From: Cryomorphaceae bacterium
GTDB taxonomy: Bacteria; Bacteroidota; Bacteroidia; Flavobacteriales; Schleiferiaceae
Direction: 5' to 3'
Length of the DNA stretch: 9,601 bases
NCBI GenBank assembly: GCA_022565745.1
Contig: JAIUMB010000087.1
Location: forward strand, 1 to 9,601
The position numbers and the translations under genes are program-made. The notes beneath the pieces were generated by a model, which saw nothing but the letters and a program-made list of their open reading frames with translations, was not told where the DNA came from and made no database searches. Shown here piece after piece: positions 7,101 to 9,601 of this stretch (position 1 is its first letter; each line of letters opens with the position of its first letter).

Positions 7101-8020
7101 AGTTTACCCAAAAGGTACTTAACGCGGTTGACGATTACACCCGTATTGCTGGTGGTACTTGGACAACCAGCGACGATAAAAATGAGCTTATCGCACAATT
7201 GATTCACAACTACAAGATTAAAGTAGGTGATATTCGCGGTGCTCTTCGTCGCAAGAAGTTTAACCTCAGCGTGGGTGATGAACTTCCTGCCGGTATCCTT
7301 AAGCTCGCCAAAATTTATGTGGCTCAAAAGCGTAAACTTAAAGTGGGTGATAAAATGGCGGGTCGTCACGGTAACAAAGGTATCGTGGCCAAGATTGTAC
7401 GTCAAGAAGACATGCCGTTCCTCGAAGATGGAACGCCAGTAGACATCGTACTCAACCCGCTTGGGGTACCATCGCGTATGAACATTGGTCAGATTTACGA
7501 AACGGTACTTGGATGGGCTGGTAAAAAACTCGGTAAGAAGTTTGCCACGCCAATCTTTGATGGAGCGTCTATCGACCAAATCAATGCACTTACGGATGAA
7601 GCTGGTATACCAAGATTTGGTCACACCTTCCTCTATGATGGAGGTACCGGACAACGTTTTGACCAAGCGGCAACCGTTGGTGTGATTTACATGCTTAAAC
7701 TCGGCCACATGGTTGACGATAAGATGCACGCCCGTTCTATCGGACCATACTCGCTCATCACTCAGCAACCTTTGGGTGGTAAAGCACAGTTTGGTGGACA
7801 GAGATTTGGTGAAATGGAGGTTTGGGCCATCGAAGCATTTGGTGCGTCGAACATCCTTCGCGAATTACTCACGGTTAAGTCCGACGACGTAATGGGTCGA
7901 GCAAAGACCTACGAATCAATTGTAAAAGGGGAGGCCTTGCCACAGCCGGGCATTCCTGAATCGTTCAATGTATTGTTGCACGAATTGTCTGGATTGGCAT
8001 TGAAAGTCACCCTAGACTAA
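4196..8020 (+). CDS. rpoB: DNA-directed RNA polymerase subunit beta
   Basis: The beta subunit forms one pincer of RNA polymerase and part of the catalytic centre. The complete 1274-residue protein matches Bacteroidota RpoB in length and in its N-terminal wording (FGSIKTPLEYPDFLDIQ). Rifampicin cluster I begins at Q475 (E. coli Q510). The usual resistance positions carry the sensitive-type residues: Q478, D481, H491, R494, S496 and L498 (E. coli 513, 516, 526, 529, 531, 533). T483 and A487 replace E. coli N518 and S522. The active-site motif GDKMAGRHGNKG places K1053 and K1061 at the E. coli K1065/K1073 positions. A charged, probably coiled-coil segment at ~906-943 occupies a lineage-variable region. 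The C-terminal region has GGKAQFGGQRFGEMEVWA from residue 1194. The frame is intact. The start has no Shine-Dalgarno sequence and lies just after the attenuator-like hairpin; rpoC follows by 37 nt. Confidence 0.99.
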   Translation: MASSVSTSSTNERINFGSIKTPLEYPDFLDIQIKSFQDFFQLETKLEDRNNEGLFKTFSENFPITDSRNQFVLEFLDYFVDPPRYSEEECIERGLSYSVPLKARLKLYCTDPEHEDFETIVQDVYLGTIPYMTSRGTFIINGAERVVVSQLHRSPGVFFGQSFHANGTKLYSARIIPFKGSWIEFATDINEVMYAYIDRKKKLPVTTLLRAIGYVRDKDILEIFDLAEEVKVSKTGLKRVTGRRLAARVLKTWVEDFVDEDTGEVVSIERNEVIIDRDEVISKDNIQLILDAEVPTILLHKEDIESSEYSIIYNTLQKDPTNSEKESMEYIYRQLRNAEPPDEETARGIIDKLFFSETRYSLGDVGRYRLNKKLELDIEGDKQVLTKDDIISIIKYLIKLVNSKAEVDDIDHLSNRRVRTVGEQLAAQFGVGLARMARTIRERMNVRDNEVFTPIDLINAKTLSSVINSFFGTNQLSQFMDQTNPLAEVTHKRRLSALGPGGLSRERAGFEVRDVHFTHYGRLCPIETPEGPNIGLISSLCVYAKVNKLGFIETPYRPVENGSVRFDKAPIYLSAEEEEGHIIAQANAPVGNAGEFENDKVKTRLAGDFPIHEPNQVSLMDVAPNQIASISASLIPFLEHDDANRALMGSNMMRQATPLLLPEAPVVGTGLERQVARDSRVLINAERNGVVEFVDAREIHIRYEYSEDENLVSFDGDLKVYNLVKFRKTNQSSCINLRPIVNKGQKVKKGEVLCEGYATEGGELALGRNLQVAFMPWKGYNFEDAIVISEKVVREDIFTSIHIDEYTLEVRDTKVGTEELTNDIPNVSEEATKDLDEHGIIRIGAEINPGDILIGKITPKGESDPTAEEKLLRAIFGDKAGDVKDASLKAPPSSYGVVITKKLFERALKDKKSRIREKEEIQRLDEEYAEKEQELRATFIEKLNIIVAGKTCQGVTNDLNEVEIAKGTKFTQKVLNAVDDYTRIAGGTWTTSDDKNELIAQLIHNYKIKVGDIRGALRRKKFNLSVGDELPAGILKLAKIYVAQKRKLKVGDKMAGRHGNKGIVAKIVRQEDMPFLEDGTPVDIVLNPLGVPSRMNIGQIYETVLGWAGKKLGKKFATPIFDGASIDQINALTDEAGIPRFGHTFLYDGGTGQRFDQAATVGVIYMLKLGHMVDDKMHARSIGPYSLITQQPLGGKAQFGGQRFGEMEVWAIEAFGASNILRELLTVKSDDVMGRAKTYESIVKGEALPQPGIPESFNVLLHELSGLALKVTLD

Positions 8021-8057
8021 GATTGGTTCGCAGTTTTTAACATTAAACAACATTCTC

Positions 8058-9601
8058 ATGGCTTTTAATAAATCAACGGATCGCAACGCTTTTAGCAGCA
8101 CGTTTAAATCAATCACCATTAGCTTGGCTTCGCCAGAGTATATTCTCGAGCGTTCCAGCGGTGAAGTGCTTAAGCCGGAAACCATCAACTATCGCACACA
8201 CAAACCCGAACGCGACGGTTTGTTTTGTGAGCGCATCTTTGGACCGGTAAAAGACTACGAATGTGCCTGTGGAAAGTACAAGCGCATTCGTTATAAAGGA
8301 ATCGTTTGTGACCGTTGTGGTGTAGAAGTAACGGAGAAAAAAGTGCGTCGTGAGCGCATGGGACACATCAGTTTGGTGGTGCCTGTAGCGCACATTTGGT
8401 ACTTCCGTTCACTACCTAATAAAATTGGTTACTTGCTGGGATTACCTACCAAGAAGCTCGATATGATCATCTATTACGAGCGCTATGCAGTTATTCAAGC
8501 CGGTGCCGCCACAAAACCCGATGGTGAACCATTGGCGTTTATGGAGTTCCTCACTGAAGAAGAATACCTTGAAATTTACGATCGCTTACCGGTAGAAAAC
8601 CAATATCTTGACGACAGCGACCCCAATAAGTTTATCGCTAAAATGGGGGCAGAAGCCATCTTAATGCTTCTGCAACGCATCGACTTCGACGAGTTGTCTT
8701 ACCACTTGCGCGATCGTGCCAACAAAGAAACCTCACAGCAAAAACGTCAAGAAGCGCTAAAGCGCCTACAAGTTGTAGAGGCCGTAAGAGATGCCAACAG
8801 TCGAATCGAAAACAAGCCAGAGTGGATGGTCATCAAAGTGGTGCCCGTTATTCCGCCTGAACTTCGTCCGTTGGTGCCTTTGGATGGTGGTCGATTTGCA
8901 ACTTCTGACCTCAACGACCTTTACCGTCGTGTTATCATTCGCAACAACCGCCTAAAACGCTTGTTGGAAATCAAGGCCCCAGAGGTGATCTTGCGCAATG
9001 AAAAACGTATGCTCCAAGAGTCGGTAGACTCCTTGTTTGACAATACCCGTAAAGCGACGGCTGTAAAAACCGACAGCAACCGTGCCCTAAAGTCACTTTC
9101 TGATTCACTCAAAGGTAAGCAGGGTCGTTTCCGTCAAAACTTGCTCGGTAAGCGTGTGGATTATTCAGGTCGTTCGGTCATTGTTATCGGACCTGAATTG
9201 AAGCTACACGAGTGTGGTATTCCCAAAAACATGGCCGCAGAACTTTACAAGCCGTTTATCATTCGCAAAATGATCGAAAGAGGTATTGTAAAAACCGTAA
9301 AATCGGCGAAGAAAATCATCGATAAGCGCGAACCGGTTGTTTGGGATATCCTCGAAAATGTAATGAAAGGACATCCTGTACTGCTCAACCGTGCTCCAAC
9401 GTTGCACCGTTTGGGTATACAGGCATTCCAACCCAAAATGATTGAGGGTAAAGCCATCCAATTGCACCCGTTGACGTGTACGGCATTTAACGCCGACTTT
9501 GACGGTGACCAAATGGCGGTTCACCTTCCTTTAGGACCAGAAGCCATTCTTGAAGCCCAGTTGTTGATGTTGGCCTCGCACAACATTCTCAACCCAGCCA
9601 A
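8058..9601 (+). CDS. rpoC: DNA-directed RNA polymerase subunit beta', 5' part (3' end outside window)
   Basis: Beta' forms the clamp and holds the catalytic magnesium of RNA polymerase. The ATG at 8058 (MAFNKSTDRNAF) opens a frame that runs without a stop to the window end, giving 514 residues, roughly a third of a ~1400-residue protein. The N-terminal zinc-binding domain is intact: C69, C71, C84 and C87 in a CxC-x12-CxxC spacing, followed by GVEVTEKKVRRERMGHI. Next come the clamp, the lid/rudder region and the conserved RQNLLGKRVDYSGRSV. LNRAPTLHRLGIQAF follows, then the invariant NADFDGD motif at 478-484, whose D480, D482 and D484 hold the catalytic metal. Numbering runs 20 residues ahead of E. 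coli at this point. The start is supported by homology and lies 37 nt after rpoB. There is no Shine-Dalgarno sequence, and the two genes are surely co-transcribed. Confidence 0.99.
   Translation, partial: MAFNKSTDRNAFSSTFKSITISLASPEYILERSSGEVLKPETINYRTHKPERDGLFCERIFGPVKDYECACGKYKRIRYKGIVCDRCGVEVTEKKVRRERMGHISLVVPVAHIWYFRSLPNKIGYLLGLPTKKLDMIIYYERYAVIQAGAATKPDGEPLAFMEFLTEEEYLEIYDRLPVENQYLDDSDPNKFIAKMGAEAILMLLQRIDFDELSYHLRDRANKETSQQKRQEALKRLQVVEAVRDANSRIENKPEWMVIKVVPVIPPELRPLVPLDGGRFATSDLNDLYRRVIIRNNRLKRLLEIKAPEVILRNEKRMLQESVDSLFDNTRKATAVKTDSNRALKSLSDSLKGKQGRFRQNLLGKRVDYSGRSVIVIGPELKLHECGIPKNMAAELYKPFIIRKMIERGIVKTVKSAKKIIDKREPVVWDILENVMKGHPVLLNRAPTLHRLGIQAFQPKMIEGKAIQLHPLTCTAFNADFDGDQMAVHLPLGPEAILEAQLLMLASHNILNPA

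Noticed and set aside
7022..7768. Longest minus-strand open frame (248 codons) opposite rpoB
   Set aside because: It lies fully antisense to highly conserved rpoB coding sequence, its translation shows no recognisable domain, and no promoter or operon context supports it. It is a shadow of rpoB codon use. The same applies to the other minus-strand frames opposite tuf, rplA, rpoB and rpoC.
1..9601. Search for mobile elements, CRISPR arrays, phage genes or a novel accessory system
   Set aside because: All coding sequence belongs to universal housekeeping genes in canonical order. No direct repeat arrays, insertion-sequence ends, integrase-type genes or compositional breaks were seen, and spacers are all under 95 nt.

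Overview
This window is a core housekeeping locus, not an accessory region. It carries, all on the + strand and in the classical order, the 3' part of tuf (EF-Tu), a tRNA-Trp gene, secE, nusG, rplK (L11), rplA (L1), rplJ (L10), rplL (L7/L12), rpoB (RNA polymerase beta) and the 5' third of rpoC (beta'). The protein sequences look like the phylum Bacteroidota, most like class Flavobacteriia or a close relative. The EF-Tu domain 2/3 wording, the RpoB N-terminus and the RpoB cluster I sequence are of the Bacteroidota type, and none of the start codons has a strong Shine-Dalgarno sequence. Base composition is moderate, roughly mid-40s % GC by eye. I cannot name the genus.

Layout: tuf ends at 969 and is followed by an intrinsic terminator (993-1030). 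The tRNA-Trp gene (1040-1113) starts only 9 nt after the terminator T-run, and secE starts 10 nt after the tRNA's encoded CCA. secE and nusG are 14 nt apart. A 93-nt spacer with a bulged 11-bp hairpin precedes rplK. rplK and rplA are separated by 3 nt. The spacers before rplJ (28 nt) and rplL (63 nt) can each form a smaller hairpin. A strong terminator-like hairpin with a T-run (4138-4172) lies between rplL and rpoB, where E. coli has its rpoBC attenuator. rpoB and rpoC are 37 nt apart. No gene-free stretch exceeds about 95 nt.

Together the genes supply translation elongation (EF-Tu, tRNA-Trp, the L1 stalk, and the GTPase-associated centre L11/L10/L12), protein export (SecE), transcription elongation and transcription-translation coupling (NusG), and RNA polymerase itself. 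All reading frames are intact and have normal family lengths, apart from the two genes cut by the window edges.

I found no novel system, mobile element, CRISPR array or sign of transfer. What merits a second look is RNA-level regulation: the two terminator-like hairpins inside a run of co-directional genes, the absence of room for a long L10 leader before rplJ, and a possibly coincidental pattern of three hairpins upstream of rplK, rplJ and rplL that all show TTCCA in the loop.
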